Positions 12,146 through 25,600 of a stretch of 64,000 nt of DNA are shown here, in pieces. Location: assembly GCA_002104985.1 (NCBI GenBank), contig MCGO01000015.1, positions 124,001 to 188,000 of the forward strand, given 5' to 3'. This stretch comes from Rhizoclosmatium globosum (Eukaryota; Chytridiomycota; Chytridiomycetes; Chytridiales; Chytriomycetaceae). How positions within the stretch are numbered: the first letter of the stretch is position 1; every line of letters begins with the position of its first letter. The translations under genes were made by a program, and so were the position numbers. Under the pieces are notes generated by a model. It made no database searches and was not told the DNA's origin. It worked only from the letters and a program-made list of their open reading frames with translations.

Positions 12146-12213
12146 TTGTTGTTGGTGGTTTGATGAGTGGAGTTACTTTGTCACTTCTGCTTTTTTGTTC
12201 ACTGAATCCCAAA

Positions 12214-15200
12214 ATGGATGCTCCTCCAAAGAAACGTCTTGGTCGTCCGCCAAAGAGCGCTGCTTCAGCTCCAGCGCCAGTGCAGCCCGGTCCGACTGGA
12301 TCGTTTATGCCCGTGGTGAAGTGCGTGCTCAGTCCTTCATTTGTGACTTTAACTCATGCCATCAACTACCACATCCTTCTCCCAAATCCCACTTTATTAA
12401 TTAAACCTTGTCTTTATAGGAGAGGAAGGGGGCGTCCACCAAAGGATCCAAACAGAGCCCCGCCCGATCCAAACACTCCAGCCAGACTTGGCCGCCCTCC
12501 GAAGGCCCTCGTAGCCATACGCGAAGCTGAAGAATTGGCAAGCAAAGAAGCAGAACGAAAAGAACGCGAGCGATTGGAAGAGATTGAACGACGGAGGAAA
12601 CCCGCTTCTTTGGCTGAAACAAACCTTCAGGGCCTTGTCGTCCTCGACTACCCTCCTCATCCTTGGAGGTACGCCGCTTTAATGAGCTCAACAATTATTA
12701 ATGCTCAAGAGTAGATGGGCTCCTGGCTTCAGACGTGGAGAAATTGTTTGGACTGAACTTGTGCACCCTGCTGTAAGACTTCATAAACAAAGCGCTGCAG
12801 ATGTGCCAAATGGTGGAAAGATTTTGTGGCCTGCTGTTGTTGTGGATCGTTGGGTGAGTTTTAAACATTCTTCCGGCAAAACAAGCTTTTAACACTACCA
12901 ACAGGTGTCCAATCCTCGAGACTCTATCGATCCGCGGCTTGCAGTAGTAAAAGCTGCAACGGCAGATTCCGAAGATGGTGAATTTGATGCCGTCTTCCAC
13001 CCACTTCCAACATCCAACCCATCTGAATCTGGAACCTTGAATACGGCTCCTGCAGTAACAAGCACTTCTACAACTGCCACTATTGATCTGTTAGACACGT
13101 TTGCACGTTATGAAGTGAAGAATGCGTTGAAAAACGTCGCTGATTACCATGGAGACGACGAAGACTCTGGTTCAATGGAGGTTGACGAAGATGCGTCGTC
13201 TGTCATGGATCTAAATGCCAGCTCAACAAATTCTGTGATCGGAGCTGGTGATTTTTATTGATATCGTTTAACCAGTCACTCATGTATTTTCAGATGAGGT
13301 ACCATCCAACAACAGCAATGGCAATTCAACGACTGCAAAACGGCATGTCGTAATTCCGTTCGGTCTTCCAAGCAATCGCGGAGGACGCACAAGCACTCGT
13401 GCATCAAGAACAGCCAGTCCCATTTCCTCCTCCGTCTCAGATGTCGTTTCTGATTTCTCTGTAAGCTCCTGAGCATTCTGATTAATTACTCACTAAGCAA
13501 TCATCATAGGATGTCGACGATGTAATTGCAGCGGCGATTTCCTCAACAGCAGCCACAGTTTCGTCCTATGCAGCTCCCATCAAACCCAAAAACCCTCTTC
13601 CTTTCGTCGCTCAACCAACTCGTCGTGGTCGTGGCCGTGGAACTTTCAAAACTCTACTCAATTCACACGTTCGTCTGCAAGATCCAACAGGAATCACCCG
13701 TAGCACCAACTCTACTTCAACCTTTGCAGACTCTCTCAAACGTAAACGAAAGCCAAATACGGCTAAACCAAAAGATGAGGATTACGAAGAAGCAGCTGCA
13801 TCCAACTCTGATGATGAGACTTCTTCATCTGCTGAATCCGGGGACCCTGAAACTGGTCTTCAAATCCATTATCTTGTCCGCCCATTACCACTTCCCGCCG
13901 GAACAGAAGCATTAAACCGCGATGGCACACATCCACCCACTCCAACAGATTCAACACTTACAAAAGGTGTGTTTTATCGACCCGCAGAACAAGTCATTCC
14001 CTTCGCATTATACAACCCAGACTGTCGCGAAGATGTTCTATGGAACGTAGCCGCCATGCAAGCTCTGGACATTTCTGGATCATGGGGCGTCCCCGTCCAA
14101 GACGCGACCGATCCTGAGGAAGTTGGACTTTGGGGAGACGTACTTGATGCCATGAACCTTCCACCGCGCGGTGTAGATTCTCCTGGAGGTGGGACGGGGT
14201 GGTGGAGTGGCACACTTGTGAACAACGGGAACCCGCATGATACAGTGAAACGTCCCATCAGTATGAAACCTGGCGGTCTCGACGTATGGGGTCTTGACAA
14301 AGAACGTGCCGTGCAACCACTGTTGGCACATGTCCGGCAAAGTAATTGGGTTGGAAACGACGTGGACACCGTTCCGCCTCACCTCACGAATGGAGATACG
14401 TTCTTGAGGAGGTTTCGTTTGGGACCTGAGCGAATTCAAGTTGGTGATATTGTGCGGCTTGGAAGAAATGCAGGTAGAGGACGGGGTGCGATACGGAAAG
14501 CATTAGTTGTTCAACGGAAAGAGGATATGGATCGGTTCATTGCGGAGCAGAGTAAACGGTTTGGTCCACGGACAGGGTCGCCTCAACGAAGACCACTTTT
14601 TGGAGAGGCTGGCGACGCGGGACCGAAAAAGAGTCAGGCATTTGCAGTGGTGAATGGAACTGAATTCGTGTTACGCGTGAATGAAGAAGGGCTTGCTGTT
14701 GTGGAAGCTGTTACTGGCGAAGGAAACGAAGATTCCATGGATGAATCTGTTGGAGACAGTGGATTAGACCCATCAACAGTCTACGGCATTAGTCTGCCTT
14801 CCACAGATGGAATCGAGTACCTTGAAGTCACACACATCATCTTGTCAAGGCCTGATCCCACAGCGGAACAAAAATCAGGCCTCATGTCTCCTGTCGAGTT
14901 TCCTCGCAAGTCTGTTCGTCCATCTGTGCAACTTCGCGGCAGGATATTCTATCGGATTCCATCAGACGGACGCGCTGCACGTTACGTTCCACTCTGGTTC
15001 CCAACAGGTGAAGTCCGGACTGTGAATGCAACTGCGGGAGAAGTATTATGTCGCGTCCATTCACAGTTTCCAAGCGCGACTTTGACTGGTGTTGCAGCAT
15101 CTGGAGGAGCTGGAGGATGGAGTGTTGTTACGAGCTTTGGAACATCGACAACAAGTTACAGTATCAATGTTGGAGGTGTTGGGACGGGATGGAAAGGGTC

Positions 15201-15279
15201 TGGAGGGCTGGAGGAGACAACGTTTAGTGGTATTCGACTACATCGAGATGATATTTTGCGAGGACAAAAGGATGTATAA
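12214..15279 (+). CDS. AT-hook, Clr2-like chromatin-silencing protein
   Basis: Six exons (12214-12320, 12420-12668, 12715-12853, 12905-13247, 13294-13460, 13510-15279) sum to 925 codons with all phases matching. Three AT-hook cores lie near the N-terminus (RLGRPPK, RGRPPK, RLGRPPK), and RRGRGRG lies further on. FRRGEIVWTEL...ILWPAVVVDRW is an SH3-like or BAH-like start as in Clr2. In the C-terminal half, RFRLGPERIQVGDIVRLG closely resembles the 'GaErIwvGDlvRL' segment of the Clr2 family, the SHREC silencing-complex subunit. The last third (IFYRIPSDGRAARYVPLWFP) is beta-rich. Role inferred: nuclear AT-rich-DNA binding and heterochromatin silencing. The Clr2 link rests on remembered motif similarity, so it is moderate. 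Confidence 0.6.
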
Positions 15280-15445
15280 AATTGCTTTGACATTTTCTTT
15301 TTACACTGAAAAAACGATGACTTCTTAAATTGAAATTCTCTTTAGAGGTCTGAAGTTATCTGGTTGTAGTTAGTCGAAGTTGTGATTATGAGAAGCCAAT
15401 ATCCAAGAACATGATTCAGTGTGTTTGAAGAACCGGAATTTCTTA

Positions 15446-16862
15446 TCATGGACATTTTTTGCATTTTGACTTAGCTAAACTTTTGACAGCCATTGAAACA
15501 GTGAAGTATGGCTCATATCCCAAACGCTTCAAAGCAGCCCTTTCCTCTTGGCGTAAAGTTATGTCATAGAACATATAGTCGAAGATACCACGATGAAATA
15601 TCATAATTGGTCCAAAGTCCAGTGGAGACTTCCCGAACACTTGGACAATTTGACCAAAGTCCGCAATTGAAGAGAGTAGTTTCATTATCAAGTAGCTGTT
15701 AATGATTGTTGGAGTTTTTCTGTTGTGTAATGTTCGGAATATGTTAGTGAAGAGCATTTGACGGTCGATGCTATCAGCATCAGCACAGCCAGAAATCCTA
15801 CAAAAATAGATATAAAAATTTACGTAGCAGAATACATTGAATACTTTAAGCACTCACATGTATGGCTTTCCAGAACAGACGTCAGATCTCACAGGATCAT
15901 CAAGAGCATCAGAAAGCAATATATGTGCTCGAGCTAAATCTTCAGCGTGTCCAAACCCTTCTTTAGTACATTTTGGTATGACCAATGGGGAATTGGGATC
16001 TTTCATATAACGCATTATATCAAAGTTACGACCCTTTTAACTTGTGAGAAACGTCACGATTTCTTTTACGACTAGTGCTTACCAACACAGCGGCAGCTCT
16101 AACAGCAGCAGTTCGAACTGCTGGTGAGTTACAATCGAGGACATATTTTTCTGCAATAGCCTTTGGAGAATCTGGTTAAACATCTGCCATTCAGCTTAAA
16201 AGTTTAACCCTTACCTTGGCTCGGAAATATGGATAAAAATGCTGAACCCTTGTGATTGGTGGAATAGATTCCATGGTTGGCTTCGAATTATATCCATACT
16301 GACAAACAGAGGAAGTGTAAACGACGGATCGGACAGAGGGAGACTTAATAATTATATGAAATCCTGTCAGTCTGTAATATGAATGCCTGCTGCTCAATAC
16401 CTTGTAAGCAGCCTCCATAACGTTCCGTGTACCATCAATGTTCACTCGTTTCAAAATCTTGTGATCGTAAACACCAAGAGCAATAACACTGGCGTGGTGA
16501 ATAACATGTGTTACACCCCTCATCGCAATTTCCATGTCAATAGGCTTTGTTATATCTCCTTGAATGAAGAGGACTCGTGGCTCGTGAGACCAAGCGTTAT
16601 GAAGGTCAACAACTTGAACGGTACGGCCCAAATCAAGAAGCTGACGGACTGTCAATTTGCCTAGATTCCCGGATCCTCCTATGACTAAGTACACTGAGGG
16701 ATAAGTTTTGACCGTGGTGGACTTGTTTCTAGTGGCAATCAGTTCTTCTGGGGCAGTGATGAAGTGAAGCTTGTTTGTTGCCAAGAATGCCTGAACACGG
16801 TATTGTACGTATGCCACAACAAGCAGCAATGCGCCAAGTATGATAGTAGCTGCGTAGAACAT
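15446..16862 (-). CDS. 3-beta-hydroxysteroid dehydrogenase/isomerase-type SDR
   Basis: Five exons on the minus strand (16862-16401, 16343-16215, 16160-16083, about 16033-15858, 15797-15446), about 398 residues. An N-terminal membrane helix (ATIILGALLLVVAYVQY) precedes a Rossmann fold with the NAD-binding glycines VIGGSGNLG. Then come VVDLHN, the segment GVTHVIHHAS and the strand VVYTSS. The catalytic YxxxK is YFRAK, recreated by splicing into AIAEKYVLD. This is the extended SDR / 3-beta-HSD family; in fungi Erg26 decarboxylates C4 of sterol intermediates at the ER. The membrane helix fits an ER enzyme. Whether it is the Erg26 orthologue or a paralogue cannot be settled here. Confidence 0.75.
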
Positions 16863-17002
16863 TTAAGCGTTTCTTTTTGCTGGCTTTCAGTATTTCTGGT
16901 CGTTTAAATTGGGAGTGGAGATCTATGTTTGTGATGGTCGACAAACAAATAGATGCAGAGACTAATGTTTATTCATATTATGCCAAAAAGCCATTCCCGG
17001 CT

Positions 17003-18762
17003 TCACTTCTTTTCACTTGTCACAGCGCTCGTGGTGGTAACGTCGGCTGCAGAACCAACAACTACTGCCGCTGTCACATCAGTTGGTACGGGAGCTGCAG
17101 TTACAACGGGTGGTAACCATTCCACTTCCATACCAGGCTTACCCTCTACTCTGGTGAAAAAGAAGCTCCATAACCACTCACTAAATCCAACCATCTGCCT
17201 CGTCGCCTTCTTTACCATAGCCATTGCTCTTTGTTCCATATTGTCCACAACGCCTGCTCCAGCTGTAAGCCACCATCCAGCCCGCGCTTCCGCCTCAACT
17301 CTTCTGGGAGCTCCAAGAATTGCCGTGTAGAAATGCCTCAACAAAAGGCGGTTGAACAATTCAATGTCTTCATGATTCAATGCATGTCCACGACCTTCAA
17401 ACACAACTAATCGAGCCCCAAGCATTTTCGCCAAATTCCATGAAGTCCGCAAGTGAACAAGAGCGTCTTCGGTTCCATGCACAACCATCGCCGGAATCTT
17501 GCTCCTCAAAAAGTAATTCTTCAGGTCCATGAGACGTTCTTTGCTGATGTTGAAGGCAAGCATTCCACGCATCTGTTTTATTGCACTGATGAAGCTTTGT
17601 GGTGGTCTGCTATCAATTCTTCCACCATGAAAACCGAGCATGTATTCGAGGTTGCTTGTGTATCCAGAGTTTTCGGGGGCAGGCAGATTCAGCCATCGCC
17701 GAGAGTAGAGGAAGAAGGGCATTAAATTTTTGGGCTTTGCGAGGCCGAGGAGGATTTTGGTGAAGGAGGAGAAAAGCCAAGGAATATGTTTCATGGGTGG
17801 AAGTGCACGGGATGCAGTTGTTGATGTAAGAGTAAGGGAGTCGACTCGAGACGGGGCCAGTAGAGCAAGTTCTTGTGCAATCTATTGTAGAATGTTAGAA
17901 AATGTGTTGTTTCAGTACTCAAGGACTGCGATCAAAAGGGTTTCATTCCCGTCCACAGAATCACCATCGTCCATATATCAGTCATTTCATGTTCTTGAAG
18001 AAGACAATGGTCATGATTCAAAGAACTCACCATTCCACCCATGGATACTCCAACGACGTGTGCCTTTTCCCAACCGAGTTGATCAAGTAGCTCTACAGCA
18101 TCAAGAGCCATATCCCTCATTTCAAATCCAGAATCAGGAGTAGAGGAAAAGCCAGAGCCTCTGTTCTCGTAGATGCAGACTTCGAAATCGCCATGTCTCC
18201 CAAAAAACTCTGTCTGAAAGCGCCAATTGTCACATGAACCTGCCCAACCAGTAATAAACAGAACTTTATGTGATCCATGACCATGCAACTCGTGATAGAG
18301 ATCCACAGGGGCACCACGAGATTGAGCAACGGTTGTTAGGACCTTTGTGACGTATTCATCTTGATGCAAGATTCTTCGCTGTTGCAGGTAGTTGTACGGA
18401 GGAGTAGGTGGTGGCTGGTGATCGGGAGAAGGGGGTAAAGGAGAGTCTGAGTTCGCATCTGAAGAAGTTGTCGCAGTAGTTGTTGTTGTGGACAGAGACT
18501 GAGCGGGCGATGCAGGCACGTCAAACAAGCGAGAGGCCGTCCGAGGCAGTCCCCGACCCACGTGGAAATCGCGGCTTTGGAGATTGAGCTGACTCAGCAG
18601 CGCCGCCGACGGAACAAGCGCAAGACCCGGCGCACGGCCCGCGATCGACGGCGCACGCCAAACGCTCCGCCGGAACAGCCCTCCATTCTGATTGGTCAAC
18701 GCACTTGAAAGAACACTCGGATTGCTGCCGCGTCGCTGCATCGTAAGCAGTGAAGAGGCCAT
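17003..18762 (-). CDS. alpha/beta hydrolase, probably mitochondrial
   Basis: Two exons (18762-18031 and 17881-17003) around a 149-nt intron give 536 residues. The first about 80 residues are rich in Arg/Ser/Ala with no acids (MASSLLTMQRRGSNPS, FRRSVWRAPSIAGR), a typical mitochondrial targeting sequence. The hydrolase core follows: VLFITGWAGSCDNW (oxyanion region), CIYENRGSG, and the nucleophile elbow GVSMGG, split by the intron right after it. The acid strand region is AMVVHGTEDALV and the catalytic His is in FEGRGHALNHED. The C-terminus has a Trp/Phe-rich amphipathic stretch and a Val/Ala/Thr tail. Substrate unknown. Confidence 0.75.
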
Positions 18763-18881
18763 CAGCGATTGGTGTGTCGTTGCACGTTTTTTTCAAGAAC
18801 CAAAAACACGTGTTACAAAATGGGCCCAGAAGAATCTTCTCAGACACCAACACCAAAAAAGTATAAAATGATTCATCTACT

Positions 18882-21800
18882 TTATTCTTCTGCTTCGATT
18901 CCATCTTCCCACAAATCAAAAGAACCCCCTTCAGTGTCAGCGGCAGCAGCAGATGATTCCAACCTCAAGAGAACTTCTCGCACAAACTCAGCATTATCTC
19001 TGAGGCTTTTGAAATCTGGAACGACTTTCAGCTGTAATAAGAGCTCAACAAGACCCTCGCTTCGTAATGACGCTGACAAACTAAGAGCATCATTTCCTTC
19101 CAAATCCACAATGTTCACATCCGCCCCATTTTCCATCAAAATCCGAGCGACGTAAGGAATATTCAATTTGCAAGCCATATGCAACGGACTGACACCATCC
19201 ATGTCTACAGCGTTCACGAGAGCGCCGAAATTAATCAACAACTTGATGAAGTTTGCTTTTTCTTGTTGAGTTCCCTCAGCCCCAACCGCCAAATGTAGAA
19301 CTGATTTTTGAGTATTTGTTGGCACAGCTTGAACATTTGCTCCATTCTCACAAAGAATGCGCGTTGAATCCAAATCGCTCCTCTTCACAGCAAAAAGCAA
19401 GGCGGTCCATCCGTCAGTTGACGTTGCTGAATTAACGTCGGCTCGATTTTCTATCAATTTGGCAACACAACTTGAATGGCCATTCTCAGCAGCATAGTGA
19501 AGCGCCGTTTTGTAATCTGCATCTAGGGAATTGACATTCACAACTCCCGTTTCGAGAATTAATTCCATAATTTCCTTATGGCCTGCGTTGGAAGCTATAT
19601 GCAGAACTGTGCGATTTTGTTCATCAATTACCCCAATCTGAGCTCCATTTTCCAACAATAGCTCAAATGCTTTTGTGCGTCCAAAATGAGCTGCAAGTAA
19701 CAAAGGATTCCAACCTCCAAAATCGCCAATTCGTCCAGGTTTTACCACCATATCCAGCCGAGCGCCAGCGTCCAAAAGAACTCGTATTACTTCTAAATGA
19801 CCATGCCAACAGGCAATATGAAGTGCGGAAAACTCTTGTTGCAGTGCAACAATAGCATTGACTTCAATTTTCTGCTCAATCAAATATCTAGCAATTTCTG
19901 CATGTCCATTTTGTGCTGCCAAATGAAGCGCGGTAATATCTCCCATTTCTATTTGATAATTGATTTTAGTTTTTGTGGTTACGAACTATCGGAAAACTTA
20001 CCAGTGCGAGCGTTGATGTTTACAAATCCTCCCGACACAAGTAATTTTACAGTTTCCAAGTGACCATACTGCGACGCTTTAGCTAATGCCGCATAATTAT
20101 CGTCACTTCCAAAACCACCATTATCGAAGAGAAACCGAACGACATCCGTGTGTCCATTTTGGGCAGCCAGATCCAAAGGTGTGAATTCAGAGTCTTTGGC
20201 AGCGATGCTGACGTTTGCACCCCTGCAAATCAGTACTTTGACTGCATTCAACAGTCCATTTTGCGCAGCGAGGTGAAGTGGACTCAAATTTGTATTTGTT
20301 ACAGTGTTCACCAAAGCACCAGCTGATATAAGTGCTTCCATGGTCTCAACATGTCCATTTTGGGATGCAAAATGAAGCGCCTTACTTTGATTCAAAGTTG
20401 CAGCATTTGGGTTAGATCCATTGGCGAGCAAAAGGGCAACGACTTTTGTGTCTCCATTTCGAGCAGCCAAGTGAAGTGGCGTCGTTTTGTCTAAGTTGGT
20501 TGCATCGACAAAGGCTCCATGTTTTAGTAATGTTTCAATGGCACCACAATGTCCGTTTTGACTCGCATAATGGAGTGGTGTCTTCTTGGTGCGGTCAGAA
20601 TCAGCGGTATTGATGGCTTTTTGACAGACTTCCTGAGAGAAGAGGAACGAAAAAATCTCAGAATTATAAAACTCAGCCGCGTAATGAAGTATTGAAGCAG
20701 CTTGGCGTCCATTTTTGGACAGAGGATCTGGGGTTTGATGAAATAATTCTTTAACAAGAGATACATCTTGTTTCCAAACCGCAAGCTGAAGAGGCGTCTT
20801 TGCATAAAAAACATTAGTTTTAGCAAACTAAGCTCAAAGAAACTAACCATAGTTTTGCTCAATTCAATCAATTTTTCGTTTCGCTTCATCATTTTGAGAT
20901 ACTCGTAAATGTCGCCTGATGCATAAGCGACAGGAGGTCGACCAAAAGAATCAATGGCGTGGACGTTCGCACCATTCTCGAGCAGAACTTTCACGGTCTC
21001 CAATGACTTTGACCGAATGGCAACATGCAAAGCAGACCTATTACACTCGCCTGCATGTTTATTCTCGAATGGAGTGAATCCTGTGCAATTCACGTCGATT
21101 AATCCCGACTCAATCAGTGTTTGGCAAATTCTTGAAAGACCATGTTTCGCTGCTTCGAATAACGGCGGGGAGAGGAAGTATTTGAACTTAAGTAGTAAAG
21201 AAATAGATGCGCCAGAAGAAACCAGCTGGGAAAATAGCGCCTCGTTTTCGGATGCAATCGCAAACGCTAATGCAATATGTCCATACTTTCTTGCGAACGC
21301 AGAGATGTTTGGAGGGAGCCCCATTTCATCTAAATGAGTATGCCAGTAATTGATGGCATAGAGACTTGAAGTAGGTAACGTAGATGTAATGACGATCGGT
21401 TGTGGTGTTCCCAGGAGAAGATTGATTGCATCATTTTGTAGCGGAGAGTCGGTCGGAAATTGACTGAGAACCGACGCCAAAATGTCAAGGCAATTAGCGG
21501 CGATGTGCTTGTTACAAGCGGCTGTGTCCACATAGAAGGCTTGGTTTGTACATCTGTGTGGGTTCGTGAAATAATCCTTGACGCTCTTATGAATCACTGA
21601 AACTCGAGAATCAGTGATTTTGAGAATCGAGCGAAACTATTAGAATGGTTAGGTATGGATTGTATAAATATTAAGGAACAAACCTTGGCGACCAACAAGG
21701 CGACATCAACAATATTGATTCCTGCTATGGCACTCAAGCCTTCAAAGTCAAGAGGTTCGCGAACATTCAAAATAGCACCCATCACTGCTTGATAAATCTT

Positions 21801-24167
21801 TCCTTTAACTTCCTTGGAATCAAGCACTTTGCCTGCAATTGAAGCATACACTTCATCAGGTCCAGCTGCGAATTTTTCGATCTCCGTAAGGGCAGTTTCT
21901 GGTGTGTATCCATTGTCAACAAGAAATTCCATAACAGTTCTAACATAGATAAACAATCCTTCCGATTTATCAACCAGTAGGTACTTGCATGCCAAAACAG
22001 TTGGCGAGAATGGTTCCGTGACACCCCACAGTCGTTTGAAATGATATGAAACTACTTTTTCAATGTCCTCCAGGTTTGTTTCAGTTGTTGGAACAAGTTC
22101 CACAGAGTTTAGGGAAGTAGAGAGACACGAATAAATATCTTGCTCCGGGCGGCCCGTGACAAAGAACTTTATGTTCGATGGAAGAAGTGGGCAGAGATCC
22201 TGCAAGATTGTGAGAAACGTATGGCGTGTCTTGGGATTGATTTCATCCAAGGCATCAATAACAAAAAGGATCGTCTCCTTTGAATCATCGAGTTTGGAGA
22301 CGCCGTCAATGAGTAAACTTTTAAATGCCGCAATTGGATCACTGAGAATCGATTTTGAAGCGGACTCAAGGTCGTTTATCATTTGGAATTCCACATGTTG
22401 CTTGAACGCAGGAAATATTCCGCAGAGATTCCAGATCAGAGTAGAGACTATGGAAATGGGATCGTTTTTGATGTCATCGTTGTGTCGACAGAAAAAGTAC
22501 GCCACAATGAACTTATCATTAGGCAGGAATTGTGTGAGAGCGTAAGAAATGAGTGATTTTCCAGTGCCTGCTCCTCCATAGAGCCACATAAAAGGAGATT
22601 CGTCATGTTTTCCAGCCCAATCACTGACAGCTTCAAGTACCCATTCTCGAGTCCCCTGAACAAATTCATTTGCGTAAGATTCCAGGTCTTTCGCGAAATT
22701 GACAGGTTTAAGCCACTTCTCAAGAGCTGAAATAATAACTTGCGGAGTTATTGAGTTCATATATCGCGGTACTTTCGAACGAATCTGTCCAGCAATTGTG
22801 TTGAAAGCCGATTTGAATTCATTGCTTCCCAATCGAGACGTCTTGAAATTACCGTACAAATGCCCTGCAGTGAGGAGGAACGCGATGGCAAGATGAGATT
22901 CATGCTTATATTTTGACTCATCCTCGTCGTGATCAAACATGTAGGCGGCTGCGAATTTTAATTACGTTATCTCGAATAAATGCTAGACTTACGAATGAGT
23001 GGCCGTTTCAAGTCGCCAGCGAACCGAATCTCACGGGTACAGTTTGCAGACTCCAAATACGGTTTCGACAGACAAACAATCACTGCCTTACACTTTGTGA
23101 GACCGTGCACCATTCCATCATAGATATCAGTCTTCATCTGTTCTCTATCGAGCCAAATAGAAATCCCAGGAAATTCTGTACGTAATGCAACACAAAGATC
23201 ATCCACCTGTTCTTTCGTGTACCATCTGTGTCAAAAACATTAATCAGAAAAACAACTGAATGAAAAGACGTACGAATATGAAATCATCACGTCAAATTCC
23301 TCAAGTATTCTTTTGGATCCAGATTCATTCAATTCTCTTTCGCTTTCACTGCCAGCATTACTTGACGTCTCGTTGATGGAAGATTGTATATATGATGACA
23401 TGGAGTTCAAGTAAGTTTGCTCCTTAACCCGTTCAAGGTAAAGCCGGAATGACTTGACACAAAATTCTTTCACGCGACTATCAGTTAGTACAATTCGTGG
23501 TTCTAATTCGCTTGGCGCAGCTGAAATGGTGTACTTTGTAGAACGAAGACCTTCAATCCCGTCTTCAATCTGCTCCTTGATATGTTTTACTGTGAAATCA
23601 GAGACGCGGATAATGACTGGTGGAAGAGACGATCCTAATTCATAGACAGTCAGCTCTGCAAAGTCAGAGTAGTCAAAGATGGGCTGTTCAGCAGGTTTCT
23701 TGACTTGATCAAGAATCGGACTTAGAAGGCTTCTGTCAGTAAGCATCTGGCGGCGAAGAGATGCAGCAGTAGTGTCGCGATAGAAAACAATGACTTTGAA
23801 GGATGGTTCAAGGTTGAAACTTGTTTGGATCTTGTTTGAGAGCGTTAGATTTGGTAACGATTAACGACGGAGATTCTACCTTCTCTCGAAGTTCCTTTCC
23901 CCTTGAATTACGATCATTGATAAGAATGGCTTCAATGTCAAGGGGATCTGCAAATGATTGGACTTTGACGAGGAGGGGAAACGAGTGGGCCCAGGACGGC
24001 TCCTGCGCAGGACTGAGGACTTCAGCGGCAATATTGGCTGTTTCCTTGTTCAGTGAAGGATTGCTCCTCGAAGGAGTTGGCGGAGACACTGTTGACAGTT
24101 GAGTTTTAGAATCTGCTTCAGTCAAGATGAGCTCCCTCCACAAACCAATAGACTGTTTCTGTCCCAT
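18882..24167 (-). CDS. TIR-NACHT-ankyrin NLR with N-myristoylation-like start (paralogue 1)
   Basis: Seven exons (24167-23880, 23830-23274, 23225-22993, 22948-21684, 21636-20848, 20797-20002, 19948-18882) sum to 1665 codons with every phase matching. The start MGQKQSIG fits the MGxxxS N-myristoylation pattern. Residues about 65-250 form an unrecognised two-part region with strand-helix-strand pattern like ubiquitin folds. TIR is about 275-363: FDVMISYS, GISIWLDRE, VIVCLSKPYL, CTREIRFA (E347 at the NADase glutamate position). NACHT follows: Walker A GGAGTGKS (484-491), Walker B FVIDALDE (about 590), sensor TGRPE (about 624), and the fungal NACHT-end motif VIHKSVKDYF. From about residue 850 to the end there are roughly 17-20 ankyrin repeats (TPLHLAARNG and similar). 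This is STAND architecture: ligand binding by repeats, oligomerisation by NACHT, TIR as effector. Confidence 0.85.
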
Positions 24168-24336
24168 AAGTTAACTGCAGTAATGCGTTGATGAATGGCT
24201 GCGGCCAATAAGTATGGGACTTTGGAAACGGAGATGTGCACAGCCACCTGTGCAGATTTATTTCGGATCACAAAAAAGTCAAACAAATAACAAGCGGGCA
24301 AGCTTGGGATTGGCACTATTTAAGTCTAAAATTGGG

Positions 24337-25600
24337 TTAGCAAAGTCCGCTACTTGTGAGGTACACACCGTCATCTCCAGCTTTTCGCTTCAGATTCTTC
24401 TCGGATGGCTCAACAACGGGAATAATATTGCGAGGAAGTTTTTCAGGCTTTGTAGGCAATGGAGAGTTTCGAAAGTAGCAATGATTCAAGGCATCATACG
24501 CAGAAACTCGTTTGACAGGGTCATACACCAGCATACTCTCCAACAAATCTAATGCATCATTCCCAGCTGCAGTGAAGAGGGTTTGTAAAGGAGTTCGCGG
24601 ATACATTTGGAATTCAAGGCCCTTTTTATCAGGAAGGTCTGAGAAGCCCTATTTGGTTTGTCATTAGCTTTGTTAATTCAAGGAAAACGTTGCAAATAGC
24701 GTACGGGCCAGTCTTCTTCTGTGGGTGTTCCAAGGGCTCGGAAGATAGTGTGAAGTTGTCCCAAGTCTGTGTTTGAGTCTGATGCCAAGTATGGAGCGCG
24801 TAGCAAGAGCTCGGCAAAGATGCATCCAATAGCCCAAATATCAACGCCAGGTCCATAATATTGACCTCCCAACAAGAGTTCCGGTGCTCGGTACCAAATC
24901 GTCACAACGTTTGAAGTCATTGGTTTTGAACAGCTTCCATAATCTCGAGCAAGACCAAAATCCCCCAGTTTCAGCGTACCGTCCCCAGCAATAAACAAAT
25001 TGTTTGGCTTGAGATCGCGATGCTGAATGCACATTTCAGTAACACTGGTTGCCTAGTTGTATATACATACCAAGATGAAGTTCCTATGACAGTGATAGAT
25101 ACCGCGCAGAGTCATAAGAAGCCAAGATTTAACGTCGCCTTATGGAATGGTGTAGGAGCAGATCAGCGAATGGAAGACAGAGTGATAATTCACCTGCATT
25201 GAAGACAACACTCTTGTTTTTGATGATTGCTTCCAAATCTGAATCCATAAGCTCCATTATAATATTCAAGTTTTGTTTGTGCGCAAAGACGTCAATGAGC
25301 TGAGTGAGTAAGCGTCAGCGGCGTTTATGCATGGCATTAGCGCATTTCCCTACATCGACAATGTTGGTATGCTTGAGCTCCTTCAGGCATCTTATTTCGC
25401 GGATTGTAGGAACATCCAGCCCATCCTGATTCTTATTGTTCTTCTTGATCTTTTTGATAGCGACCAGACGCTTTGTTGCCAGTTCCGTGCCTGTGAAACA
25501 GTTAAACCAGAAACCAGGCTTCGAATAGGTAGCACACACCCTTGTAGACGACAGCGAAAGTTCCCTCCCCAATCTTCTCTGCCTTTTGGTACTTTTCCAT
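24337..25600 (-). CDS. CDK7/Kin28-like cyclin-dependent kinase (CAK, TFIIH)
   Basis: Multi-exon minus-strand gene starting at 25600 ([20 protein letters not shown]). Kinase landmarks in order: Gly loop GEGTFAVVY, the VAIKKIKK lysine, the PSTAIRE-equivalent [35 protein letters not shown], the catalytic loop HRDLKPNN (rebuilt across an intron), DFGLAR, the T-loop with [15 protein letters not shown], and [23 protein letters not shown]...[15 protein letters not shown] and the C-lobe order fit CDK7, which phosphorylates the RNA polymerase II tail in TFIIH and activates other CDKs. The C-terminus (ENLKRK-like, [12 protein letters not shown]) is basic. The gene is head-to-head with TAF12 across about 49 nt, pairing two general transcription genes. 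Confidence 0.85.

Noticed and set aside
20524..20846. Apparent loss of ankyrin pattern at the end of a long ORF in NLR paralogue 1
   Set aside because: Explained by a 50-nt intron (20798-20847); splicing restores the ankyrin frame.
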